The notes beneath the pieces were generated by a model, which was not told the origin of the DNA, ran no database searches, and worked only from the letters and a program-made list of their open reading frames with translations. Of a stretch of 43,246 nucleotides of DNA, positions 30,266 to 36,186 are shown piece after piece. Numbering within the stretch: position 1 is the first letter of the stretch; each line of letters starts with the position of its first letter. Source of the stretch: a virus. The position numbers and the translations under genes are program-made. Location: positions 1-43,246 of the IMG/VR virus record IMGVR_UViG_3300036839_000041; one strand, given 5' to 3'.

Positions 30266-31794
30266 TTGCACTCTCCCTGCGTGTCGCCTAGAATCTCCTT
30301 GAGCCATCCCCACTTGAGTTCGATCTTCTCGTTCCGGCGGGGCTCAACTGTGTTGCGGCCGATAATGTTGATTATGTGTACAGCGTTCTGCTGCCCGATG
30401 CGATGGAGTCGATCCTCGGCTTGTCTGTTCTTAGACGGACTCCAGTCACGATCGAGGAAGATGCACGTCGAAGCTGCAGTGAGCGTGATGCCCTCACCGC
30501 CAGCCCTAATTGTAGCACCGAACACTCGATAGTCACCACGTTGAAACCTTGCTACCAGATCGTCGCGCTCTCCCGGTTGGTTGCCTTGCGGCGTGTCACC
30601 AGTCAATATGGCGCTCGTGATCCTCCGTTTTTCGAGCCGTCGCTGCAGCATGTAGATCATCTGCTTGCTCTGACTGAATACCACGATCTGCTTGTTGGGG
30701 TTGTCGCTGATGATTTCCATGACGGCGTCGAGCTTGGTGCTCGGCTCCTCAAGGAGCAACTGGTCTACCCAGTGCCCTGTGCATTTGTTAAGGCCGAACT
30801 TACCTGCGAGGCAAAGCTTGCAGTCCTTCTTCTTGCGGAAGGCTTGGGTGATTCGTCCGTATGCTCCACCAAATTGCTGAAGCCGTTGCAGCTGCGAAAT
30901 CACCACAGGGGCTGCAATGGGTTCGTTCTCGTGCTTTCCAACCCATGCAAGCATGTGCTTCTTCATCTCGTTGTAGGCGCGGCGCTGTGCCGGTGCCAAG
31001 TCGACGTAGACGTCTTCGTAGTACTTGTCAGGCAAGTCCTCCAGTACGTCTTCCTTGAGGCGGCGGGTGTAGAAGAATTCGATCCGCTGCATGAGCTCCT
31101 CGACATGTGCACAACCGAGGATCTCATCCCAAGCCTTCTCGTGCCACTTGTCGCAGCCGCAGTTGTTGCCCTTATCGTGGCGCTTGATGAGCAAGTGATA
31201 GTTCCTGAAGCGCCAGAACGAACTGAACTCCATTGGCCAGAGCCAGTTCAAGACGCTCCAGAAGTCGTCTGGACGGTTGTCGGCAGGGGTACCTGACAGA
31301 GCCAGTTTGTTGGTAGTCCAAAGACGCTTGAGCGCCAGAGACTGTTGCGCCTTCCGGTTCTTGATTCTGTGCGCTTCGTCGGCAATGATGTGGAACCACA
31401 TGATGTTCCGCAGTCCCTCTATCAGCCGCATCGCTTCCCAGTGGCAGATGAAGACGTCTGCTTCGCCCTGCCGGACGGCTTCTAGGAAGCCGTTCCTGTT
31501 CTTGGGGTCTATAGTGTACGTCTTCAGTTCTGGTGCCCACTTGGCGTAGTGCTTCTGCCAGGACCCCGTTACTGTAAGGGGCGTCACCACCAACGTGAGG
31601 GGCTTGCCCTTGTGCTTGGCAATGAAGTCCTTGGCAAAGCGCTTTCGCTTGCGACGGTCGATCTCGATGGCCTCGATCGTCTTGCCGAGGCCCATGTCGT
31701 CGCCGACGAGCGTGTTCGTAACCTCGACGTGCTTCGTGACTAATGCTTCCTGGAAAGGATACAGCTCCAACTTGTTGACGAGGAGATCAGTCAC
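30262..31794 (-). CDS. SNF2-family DNA helicase/translocase
   Basis: A 510-aa superfamily 2 ATPase. Motif I is GDDMGLGKTIEAIE (31-44), motif II is IIADEAHRIKN, motif III is LALSGTPADN, and the C-terminal lobe has VVFSQSKQMIYML, GGEGITL and QAEDRLHRIGQ (motif VI). This is the Swi2/Snf2 type seen in many phages, probably moving on dsDNA in replication, repair or protein removal. A long insert between the lobes has Cys/His (NCGCDKWH and CKLCLAGKFGLNKC) that may bind zinc. The GTG start lies inside the upstream gene's end, behind GGAGAAGG. Confidence 0.92.
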   Translation of the reverse strand: MTDLLVNKLELYPFQEALVTKHVEVTNTLVGDDMGLGKTIEAIEIDRRKRKRFAKDFIAKHKGKPLTLVVTPLTVTGSWQKHYAKWAPELKTYTIDPKNRNGFLEAVRQGEADVFICHWEAMRLIEGLRNIMWFHIIADEAHRIKNRKAQQSLALKRLWTTNKLALSGTPADNRPDDFWSVLNWLWPMEFSSFWRFRNYHLLIKRHDKGNNCGCDKWHEKAWDEILGCAHVEELMQRIEFFYTRRLKEDVLEDLPDKYYEDVYVDLAPAQRRAYNEMKKHMLAWVGKHENEPIAAPVVISQLQRLQQFGGAYGRITQAFRKKKDCKLCLAGKFGLNKCTGHWVDQLLLEEPSTKLDAVMEIISDNPNKQIVVFSQSKQMIYMLQRRLEKRRITSAILTGDTPQGNQPGERDDLVARFQRGDYRVFGATIRAGGEGITLTAASTCIFLDRDWSPSKNRQAEDRLHRIGQQNAVHIINIIGRNTVEPRRNEKIELKWGWLKEILGDTQGECK

Positions 31795-32209
31795 CCTTCT
31801 CCTCCGTTTCCTTCTGCACCAACTCAAACAGCTCCGTGTCAGAAACTGTTCCGCACTTGCACTGCGTGAAGTCGGCGTACTTGACGCCTTGTGCCACACA
31901 CCACTGACCGAAGCGGAACATCGTGTCTCCGTACGATGCGATATTGGCCAATGCCAACTTGGCGGCCAACGTTGCACGTTGTGTTGGTCTAACGAACCCC
32001 AATAGCGGCAAGAGCGGCGAGTGGTCAGTGAGCAACACACTGTAGACCGATGCTAGCGCTGGAGGCGTGTGCACGGATAAAGCCTGGTCGCCGTCGAACA
32101 ACTGCGCGATGTACACATTCCACAACTCGGTAAGCCGTTCGATTTCCTTGGCGATAGTCGCAGCCTCTTCGCCGCTGAATTTGTGCTCCTCAGGCATCGT
32201 GTTAGACAC
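31787..32209 (-). CDS. Hypothetical protein upstream of the SNF2 helicase
   Basis: A 140-aa helical protein (FSGEEAATIAKEIERLTELW). It contains one Cys-x-Cys (TQCKCGTVSD) near the C-terminus, so a small metal site is possible. The GTG follows AAAGGAGG, directly after the structured leader. It may be a helicase partner. Confidence 0.6.
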   Translation of the reverse strand: MSNTMPEEHKFSGEEAATIAKEIERLTELWNVYIAQLFDGDQALSVHTPPALASVYSVLLTDHSPLLPLLGFVRPTQRATLAAKLALANIASYGDTMFRFGQWCVAQGVKYADFTQCKCGTVSDTELFELVQKETEEKGD

Positions 32210-32226
32210 TTTGCACCTCCTTTGTT

Positions 32227-32305
32227 AGACTCAGTTAGACCTCAGAGGATCTTTCCGGTATGATAGCCCTTTAACCTACTGGACGCCTTTGTCTAACAAG
32301 AGTCT
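32227..32305 (-). promoter_or_regulatory. Structured leader element, copy 3
   Basis: Read leftward, AGACTC-tt-GTTAGAC pairs with GTCTAAC-t-GAGTCT (13 bp around a small internal loop), enclosing AAAGGCGTCCAGTAGGTTAAA and GGAAAGATCC. The loop blocks are shared with the copy at 11283-11365 and the 3' half with positions 1-56. The ribosome site AAAGGAGG follows at once, so the structure could also affect translation. Confidence 0.6.
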
Positions 32306-32357
32306 AGTATGGTCTTTGCTAGTTCTCTGAGCTAGCTTACCGCTAAGCTTTCAGCTA

Positions 32358-32678
32358 TTAGCCGCGACCGCGAATCTCGCCACCTTCCTTGCTGGTCTCT
32401 TGCGCCAGTTGGGCTTGGAGGCCTTGAAGCGTCCTCCCGCCGTCGTCCGGGAGAGGTCTGAACTGCTTCGGCCGCTGGAGCGTGATGGGAATCGTTCCGT
32501 TCGCGCTCACTTGCACCGGCCACACAGTGTTGTACCATCGGCACCTGCTGTTCATGCAAGTGAACTCCAGTATCTTTCCGCTGCCGGACGTTACGGGTCG
32601 TTGGCCGGTCTGCTTGCCGGGTTCGCCACACCTCGAGCAACGGCTAGCTTCTTCCAGAGTGGTTTGGGATTCGGTCAT
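32358..32678 (-). CDS. Zinc-ribbon protein
   Basis: A 106-aa protein with Cys-x2-Cys (SRCSRCGEPGK) and Cys-x4-Cys (FTCMNSRCRWYN) about 25 residues apart, a clear zinc ribbon, followed by a disordered Gln/Arg/Gly-rich tail. It overlaps the upstream gene by four bases (ATGA). A role in nucleic acid binding is likely, but the target is unknown. Confidence 0.65.
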   Translation of the reverse strand: MTESQTTLEEASRCSRCGEPGKQTGQRPVTSGSGKILEFTCMNSRCRWYNTVWPVQVSANGTIPITLQRPKQFRPLPDDGGRTLQGLQAQLAQETSKEGGEIRGRG

Positions 32679-33160
32679 GCTGACACCTTCTCTAGTTGTT
32701 CCATATCGTGCAGCTTGGATAGGATGGATCCCATGGCTGCCTTCATGTTATCCAACGTCGACTCAGCCGCAAGGAGACGCTTGTTTATGTCTCGCAGCTG
32801 CTGCTCCATGACTGCCGTCTTGCTTGTCTTGGAACGGTTTATCGACTCGATGGACTTGTAAGCGTCCTCGTCGGGTTCGCGAAGCAAGCGCCATCGACTT
32901 GGAGCGTTACCGCCACCCCGCTGTAGCTGTTCTACACAAGCCATCGCCTTTAGGTGCCGCATCACCGTTGTGTAATACGGTGTGGCGATTTTGTGCTGAG
33001 CGAACACTTTGGTTAGGTGACCTTCATACACCATACCCAAGTCGGGTTCCTCGCGGGCCTGCAAGAGCATCTCGTCGTAGATGTTCTTGCAATGGTCGAA
33101 CACTACCGACGTAGGGCGCTCTTCGACCGGCTCTTCCGCAGACTCAGGGTTGTTGTCCAT
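32675..33160 (-). CDS. Winged-helix protein with C-terminal coiled coil
   Basis: A 161-aa protein. Residues ~25-95 (IYDEMLLQAREEPDLGMVYEG, then TPYYTTVMRHLKAMACVEQL and WRLLREP) look like a winged-helix domain, and residues 115-160 a coiled coil for dimers. It may be a transcription regulator or a replication-initiation-like protein. The ATG follows AGAGGGGGTG. Confidence 0.65.
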   Translation of the reverse strand: MDNNPESAEEPVEERPTSVVFDHCKNIYDEMLLQAREEPDLGMVYEGHLTKVFAQHKIATPYYTTVMRHLKAMACVEQLQRGGGNAPSRWRLLREPDEDAYKSIESINRSKTSKTAVMEQQLRDINKRLLAAESTLDNMKAAMGSILSKLHDMEQLEKVSA

Positions 33161-33161
33161 T

Positions 33162-33404
33162 TCACCCCCTCTCGCACAGACTCATGGCGTCCTTGAGTGC
33201 TTGGATGCGACGCTGCTGGCTAGCAATCAGATTGACGTAGTTCTCAGCAGCCTCGCTAGTTGTTTGAACCTCGAACAGCGGTGGCTCTTCGCTCTTGTGC
33301 CGTTCAAGTACCTCTTCAGCCTCGCCTAACGCGGCTTCCAAGGCCTCGAAGACAAATCCGATCTCCTCGTCAGAGAAGAGGTCGCTAAGCTTGCAGACGT
33401 GCAT
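33162..33404 (-). CDS. Hypothetical acidic coiled-coil protein (80 aa)
   Basis: MHVCKLSDLFSDEEIGFVFE begins a mostly helical protein, ending in LIASQQRRIQALKDAMSLC. GGAGGCGGC precedes the ATG, and a strong promoter lies about 35 bases upstream, making it the first gene of this transcript. The function is unknown. Confidence 0.65.
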   Translation of the reverse strand: MHVCKLSDLFSDEEIGFVFEALEAALGEAEEVLERHKSEEPPLFEVQTTSEAAENYVNLIASQQRRIQALKDAMSLCERG

Positions 33405-33435
33405 GCCGCCTCCGTTGTTTTGTTGTATACTATCT

Positions 33436-33464
33436 ATTATATAGGATTCCCTTTGGACTATCAA
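33436..33464 (-). promoter_or_regulatory. Sigma70-type promoter, class 1 copy 2
   Basis: Read leftward: TTGATA, 17 bases, TATAAT, near consensus, 32 bases before the ATG at 33404. The stretch GAATCCTATATAATAGAT is shared with the promoter at 25347. It would fire toward the helicase genes. Confidence 0.8.
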
Positions 33465-33489
33465 GGGGTCCATTGTTGGTTCTTTTTCG

Positions 33490-33560
33490 TGGCTCCGGCA
33501 GGAATCGAACCTGCGACGTCTCCGGCAACCCGGGCGATTCTTTACCACTATGACAGAGCC
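33490..33560 (-). tRNA. tRNA-like gene with non-canonical anticodon arm
   Basis: The acceptor stem GGCTCTG/CGGAGCC (one G-U) and the T arm GCAGG-TTCGATT-CCTGC are intact. The 39 bases between contain a D-loop-like AGTGGTAA but no D stem, and GCCCGGGTTGCCGG where an anticodon arm should be, which fits no 5-bp stem with a 7-base loop. The amino acid is unassigned. It is the last member (in transcription order) of the structured RNA array. Confidence 0.5.
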
Positions 33561-33572
33561 GATGTGGAAGAC

Positions 33573-33644
33573 GAAAGCCCTCCACCATATCGCTGCCATG
33601 TCCGCCGTTAACAGACATGATAGGTCATATGATGAAGGGCTTTC
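33573..33644 (-). ncRNA. Long hairpin RNA with G-U-supported 18-bp stem
   Basis: Read leftward, GAAAGCCCTTCATCATAT pairs with ATATGGTGGAGGGCTTTC. Two positions are G-U pairs in leftward RNA but would be A-C mismatches in rightward RNA, so the leftward transcript is the structured one. Inside, CATGTC pairs with GACATG. It lies 13 bases before the tRNA-like gene at 33560. Confidence 0.55.
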
Positions 33645-33694
33645 ATCTCCTCCAAGGAGTCGTGACCAAGGCGCCAACGGCCCCCCAGGTGTTA

Positions 33695-33777
33695 CGGAAG
33701 TGGCACCGCCCTGATGTCGGTTCACCAGTAGCTGCGACGAGCGACTTACGCTTGCAGTCCAGGCGGTGTCACTGCCG
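33695..33777 (-). ncRNA. Structured RNA element of tRNA size
   Basis: Read leftward, CGGCAGTGACACCGCC pairs with GGCGGTGCCACTTCCG (16 positions, two mismatches). Inside is a smaller arm, CTGC-a-AGCG-taagt-CGCT-cgtc-GCAG. It has no T arm. It abuts the tRNA-like element at 33778-33880 with no gap. Confidence 0.45.
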
Positions 33778-33880
33778 TGGGGTGGGGAGGACTCGAACCT
33801 CCGCCGGCCGTCTACCCGCTGCGACGCCTGGGCCCTTGACGTCAGACTATCGAGTCCCTAATGCGAGCAGGTTCCACCCC
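33778..33880 (-). tRNA. Long tRNA-like element (103 nt)
   Basis: The acceptor stem GGGGTGG/CCACCCC and the T arm GGAGG-TTCGAGT-CCTCC are perfect. Between them are 71 bases instead of ~41 (or ~56 in long-arm tRNAs): a possible 3-bp D arm (CCT/AGG), GACT-CGAT-AGTC, then GACGTC-AAGGGCCCA-GGCGTC. The last is a 6-bp stem with a 9-base loop around the palindrome GGGCCC. No readable anticodon is seen. It could be a tRNA with an insertion or a tRNA mimic. Confidence 0.45.
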
Positions 33881-33888
33881 ATGTTCAG

Positions 33889-34383
33889 TTATACGCTTGT
33901 GCCAAACAGGGCAATCTCGTAGTCGACAGCGCTGCCAGAGCCATTGGCGAGGCGTAAGACGTTGCCTGTGACCGGCGTGACAGGATAGCCAGCGTTGGGA
34001 GCGACTAGGAACTGCATGCCCCCGGGCTGGACGTTTATGGCATCGCCGCCCGCAGCTACCCAGCCGACGAACGGACTCGCACTGCCGCCGACAACGATCG
34101 TGTTCACGTTGGCGGGGAGAGAGTAGATGTGCATGATCTTGATCTTGGCGAAGCTGATCGGTCGATCGCCCAGCATCAGGTTGTCGAGATCGAGGTCGTC
34201 GTTTGTGGAGATCGGGATAGTGCGACTGTCGAACCACATGACGTCGCACTCTCCGTCGTCGGTACCGTTCGCCAGGACGATTGCCTTAGCAATCGACAAC
34301 GCCACCTTGGACTCGGATGATAGATCCAAGGAGTCGAGCAGCGTCGCACCTATGTTGAGGTCGATCCGGGTGTTGAGTGACAT
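33889..34383 (-). CDS. Hypothetical protein, possibly a virion component
   Basis: A 164-aa beta-rich protein alone among the RNA elements. It starts MSLNTRIDLNIGATLLDSLD and ends in a strand-rich half (NTIVVGGSASPFVGW, GGMQFLVAPNAGY, VDYEIALFGTSV). It resembles small phage proteins of likely structural role that are usually hypothetical in annotations. AAGGGGGAG precedes the ATG. Finding a virion-like protein in the leftward block away from other structural genes is unusual. Confidence 0.65.
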   Translation of the reverse strand: MSLNTRIDLNIGATLLDSLDLSSESKVALSIAKAIVLANGTDDGECDVMWFDSRTIPISTNDDLDLDNLMLGDRPISFAKIKIMHIYSLPANVNTIVVGGSASPFVGWVAAGGDAINVQPGGMQFLVAPNAGYPVTPVTGNVLRLANGSGSAVDYEIALFGTSV

Positions 34384-34407
34384 CTCTCCCCCTTAGTGAA
34401 GTTGTAC

Positions 34408-34499
34408 GAGTGGCGCCCTGATGTATATACATCAGATTCACAGTCGGTGTCGGTGGTGGAAGTACTGATCGCCGGAGAAGGTTTGACCCGGCGCCACTC
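34408..34499 (-). ncRNA. Structured RNA closed by a 10-bp stem, containing an 18-bp palindrome
   Basis: GAGTGGCGCC/GGCGCCACTC closes a 92-nt unit. Next to the 3' arm lies CTGATGTATATACATCAG, a perfect 18-base palindrome that would fold as a 7-bp hairpin in the place where a tRNA has its T arm. It is three bases from the tRNA-like element at 34503. Confidence 0.5.
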
Positions 34500-34502
34500 T
34501 AG

Positions 34503-34571
34503 TAGGGGTGCCAGGACTCGAACCTGACTTGTCGTAGGGCGCCTTACGACTGACAAATGCCCATCACCCCT
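34503..34571 (-). tRNA. Short tRNA-like gene (69 nt) with palindromic anticodon-position loop
   Basis: The acceptor stem AGGGGTG/CACCCCT and T arm TCAGG-TTCGAGT-CCTGG (one G-U) are intact. The central hairpin is GTCGTA-AGGCGCCC-TACGAC, a 6-bp stem with an 8-base loop containing palindrome GGCGCC, and the D region is only 12 bases. No U33 or readable anticodon is present. It may be a degenerate tRNA or a mimic. Confidence 0.5.
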
Positions 34572-34574
34572 TTG

Positions 34575-34648
34575 GTACGACCTCCTGTAGACCCAGACTC
34601 CCGAAGCGTTCCCTTACGGACGATTCGCTCGTTTGCAGGAGGCCGTAC
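34575..34648 (-). ncRNA. Structured RNA closed by a 13-bp stem
   Basis: Read leftward, GTACGGCCTCCTG pairs with CAGGAGGTCGTAC along its full length (one G-U). The 48-base interior holds weaker pairings (CGAG, CGCTTC). It is three bases from the tRNA-like element at 34571. Confidence 0.5.
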
Positions 34649-34863
34649 GCATCATATCATTGTGGCCGGTTAGGTTCACGCGCGGTCTAGGTGTTCCGCA
34701 ATCCCCCGCCGGTCCGAGTACGTCTACCCTTATTCAAGATGGTCGTTCCAAGCTGATCCGCACATATCACATGTTTGTTTGGATCCAACGGGACTTGCGC
34801 CTTAACGTGAATTAGCGCCGTATGCCGCGCTTGGGCGCACCACCAACCTTACCTAGTCGGTCG
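34649..34863. other. Gene-free stretch with possible weak RNA structures
   Basis: No convincing gene. Read leftward there are possible stems GCGCC/GGCGC around AGCGC/GCGCT, GATCC/GGATC around ACAT/ATGT, and GCGG/CCGC. No T-arm consensus and no promoter were seen. It may hold further members of the RNA array. Confidence 0.35.
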
Positions 34864-34939
34864 TTGCGGCGACTGGATTCGAACCAGCGATCTCTGGCTT
34901 ATGAGGCCAGCGGGAACAACCGAGCTTCCCTACACCGCA
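34864..34939 (-). tRNA. tRNA-Met (CAT)
   Basis: A full cloverleaf: acceptor TGCGGTG/CGCCGCA, D arm GGGA/TCCC, anticodon arm CTGGC-CTCATAA-GCCAG with anticodon CAT, and T arm GCTGG-TTCGAAT-CCAGT. The mismatched 1-72 pair of an initiator is absent (T-A pair), so it is an elongator Met or, if C34 is modified by host TilS, an Ile-CAU tRNA. It is the only canonical tRNA in the window. Confidence 0.9.
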
Positions 34940-34943
34940 CCGT

Positions 34944-35003
34944 GCGACCGCCGAGTCTCGCTCTCGGATGCTCCGTCAGGTAGCCTGTACGGTTCACGGT
35001 CGC
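34944..35003 (-). ncRNA. Three-arm tRNA-like RNA without T-loop consensus
   Basis: Read leftward, GCGACCG pairs with CGGTCGC like an acceptor stem. Next to the 3' arm is a 5-bp, 7-base-loop hairpin CCGAG-AGCGAGA-CTCGG in the T-arm position but without TTCRA. A second arm is CCGT-a-CAGG-cta-CCTG-ACGG. It is four bases from tRNA-Met. At 60 nt it is too short for a tRNA. Confidence 0.45.
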
Positions 35004-35121
35004 GAATCATAGTTTTACGTCGTAGACCCTTCGGACGCCTAGTGTCACGACATTACCTTCGGGCTGTTAACCTGGGGAGGTGTCGGGGACCCGACGGAAG
35101 CGGTCGCACACTAGTGTTTTT
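35004..35121. other. Gene-free stretch between RNA elements
   Basis: No gene. It contains a small hairpin GTCGG/CCGAC and the 10-base palindrome ACACTAGTGT followed on the + strand by TTTTT (35107-35121), which could stop rightward transcripts. Confidence 0.35.
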
Positions 35122-35175
35122 GTGTCCGTGTGGTAGCCAACCTTTTATGCCCAGGGGGGCACGGACACTCCCCCT
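35122..35175 (-). ncRNA. H-type pseudoknot, copy 1
   Basis: Read leftward: stem 1 AGGGGG/CCCCCT, one-base loop, stem 2 GTGTCCGTG pairing with CACGGACAC 22 bases after stem 1, with the linker GGGCATAAAAGGTTGGCTACCA. Stem 2's 5' arm lies inside the stem 1 hairpin loop, which is a classic H-type fold. The linker GGTTGGCTACCA is shared with copy 3. Confidence 0.65.
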
Positions 35176-35206
35176 CTCCAACCCTCTGCGGCCTCGCAGA
35201 AGCTTT

Positions 35207-35257
35207 GCCCGAGTGACTTGTCTGTCTTCGCCGTCCCCAGGGGCTCGGGCTCTCCCT
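35207..35257 (-). ncRNA. H-type pseudoknot, copy 2
   Basis: Same architecture as its neighbours with different bases: stem 1 AGGG/CCCT, loop AGA, stem 2 GCCCGAG pairing with CTCGGGC. The linker (GGGGACGGCGAAGACAGACA...) is diverged. Both stems are kept by compensating changes. Confidence 0.6.
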
Positions 35258-35272
35258 AGACGGTACGTTTGT

Positions 35273-35323
35273 GCCCACGTGGTAGCCAACCTTTCTTCCC
35301 CAGGGGGCGTGGGCTCTCCCCTG
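35273..35323 (-). ncRNA. H-type pseudoknot, copy 3
   Basis: Stem 1 CAGGGG/CCCCTG, loop AGA, stem 2 GCCCACG pairing with CGTGGGC. The linker GGGAAGAAAGGTTGGCTACCA ends with the same 14 bases as copy 1. It is the first of the three in the leftward transcript. Confidence 0.65.
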
Positions 35324-35442
35324 TATCCTGCAATGAGCGAAGGTCAATGGGAATGAAGTTTGGGTGTCGGCCTAACCTCTCCAATACCGACTTGGCGAAC
35401 TCCTCGAGTCAGTCACAACTCGTGTTGCCTTCCCCACTGCGG

Positions 35443-36060
35443 CTACTCGGCCTCTACGACCACGCCGGTCGGAGGGGCGTCCTCGGCTTCCGCCGGCGCC
35501 TCGGCCTTCTTGGCGTTCTCCGCCTTCTTGTCGGCTTTGACCTTGGCGTTGGCCTTGCGCTCGGAGACGCGAGCGTCCTTGTCCTCCCACCACTTGATCA
35601 CCTCAGCGACCTTGACGACGCACTCTCGGCCGCCGGTGAGCTCGGGATCGGTGTAGCGCGGCAGGGGGTTCTTGCTGTCGGGACCGTTGTTCTTGATGTA
35701 CGAGTACATCACCTGGGGCTTGATCTCGATCTCCTGATCGGCTCCGATCAGCCCAGCTTCTCGACCCTTGATGGTCAGGTGCTCGGAGAGCCTCTTCGCG
35801 GCCTCGACGGGCGCGACGTAGCCCTCGGCGACAGGCTTGCGGGACGACGTGGTCTTGGCCGCACCGACCTGTTTGACGTTCTTGACCGGCGGGGTGGCCG
35901 GCGCCTCTTCGGTCTCGTCGTCGGCGGTAGCGTTGCTGTCGACGTCCACATCAGCGTCCGGCTCTTCGGTCTCGACCTCGTCTAGGTCGGTGACGTGCAC
36001 CGGTTCTTCAGTGGCGACAGCCGTGGTGGCGGGCTCTTCGCCGTCGAACGGGTTTCCCAT
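35443..36060 (-). CDS. DNA-binding-like protein with acidic N-terminus and Lys/Ala-rich tail
   Basis: A 205-aa protein. Residues 1-60 are acidic and disordered; residues ~78-160 (EGYVAPVEAAKRLSEHLTIKG, IKPQVMYSYIKNN, PLPRYTDPEL, VVKVAEVIKWWED) look like an excisionase/MerR-type winged helix-turn-helix with a WW-containing last helix. The C-terminus is Lys/Ala-rich. It has its own promoter (36118-36147) and GGAGGAAACG before the ATG. Phage regulator or nucleoid-type protein are both possible. Confidence 0.65.
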   Translation of the reverse strand: MGNPFDGEEPATTAVATEEPVHVTDLDEVETEEPDADVDVDSNATADDETEEAPATPPVKNVKQVGAAKTTSSRKPVAEGYVAPVEAAKRLSEHLTIKGREAGLIGADQEIEIKPQVMYSYIKNNGPDSKNPLPRYTDPELTGGRECVVKVAEVIKWWEDKDARVSERKANAKVKADKKAENAKKAEAPAEAEDAPPTGVVVEAE

Positions 36061-36117
36061 TTTCGTTTCCTCCTGTTGTAGTATCCTTGCTTGAGCTTCT
36101 TCTGCTCTGCTATCTCA

Positions 36118-36147
36118 ATTCTACAGCAGAACCAATGTTCCTTTCAA
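36118..36147 (-). promoter_or_regulatory. Sigma70-type promoter, class 2 copy 1
   Basis: Read leftward: GCGCCCCCTTGAAA, 18 bases, TAGAAT. The flanks (AAGCGCCCCCTTG upstream, GCTGTAGAATTGA at -10) match the promoter at 38673-38702. It lies about 57 bases before the ATG at 36060. Confidence 0.75.
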
Positions 36148-36186
36148 GGGGGCGCTTGCAAGATCTTTTGGTTCTACACGCGGTCT

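Noticed and set aside
30376-31296. A 306-codon open frame on the + strand
   Set aside because: It lies opposite the SNF2 helicase gene, has no ribosome site, and its translation is a Val/Leu/Asp-rich shadow of the helicase codons.
35122-35175. The pseudoknots as preQ1 riboswitches of the deazaguanine pathway
   Set aside because: They are not upstream of any pathway gene, are larger than the preQ1-I aptamer, and lack its conserved A-rich tail and nearby ribosome site.
35269-35985. A 238-codon Gly/Leu-rich open frame on the + strand
   Set aside because: It crosses the pseudoknots and runs opposite the 205-aa leftward gene, which has its own promoter and ribosome site.
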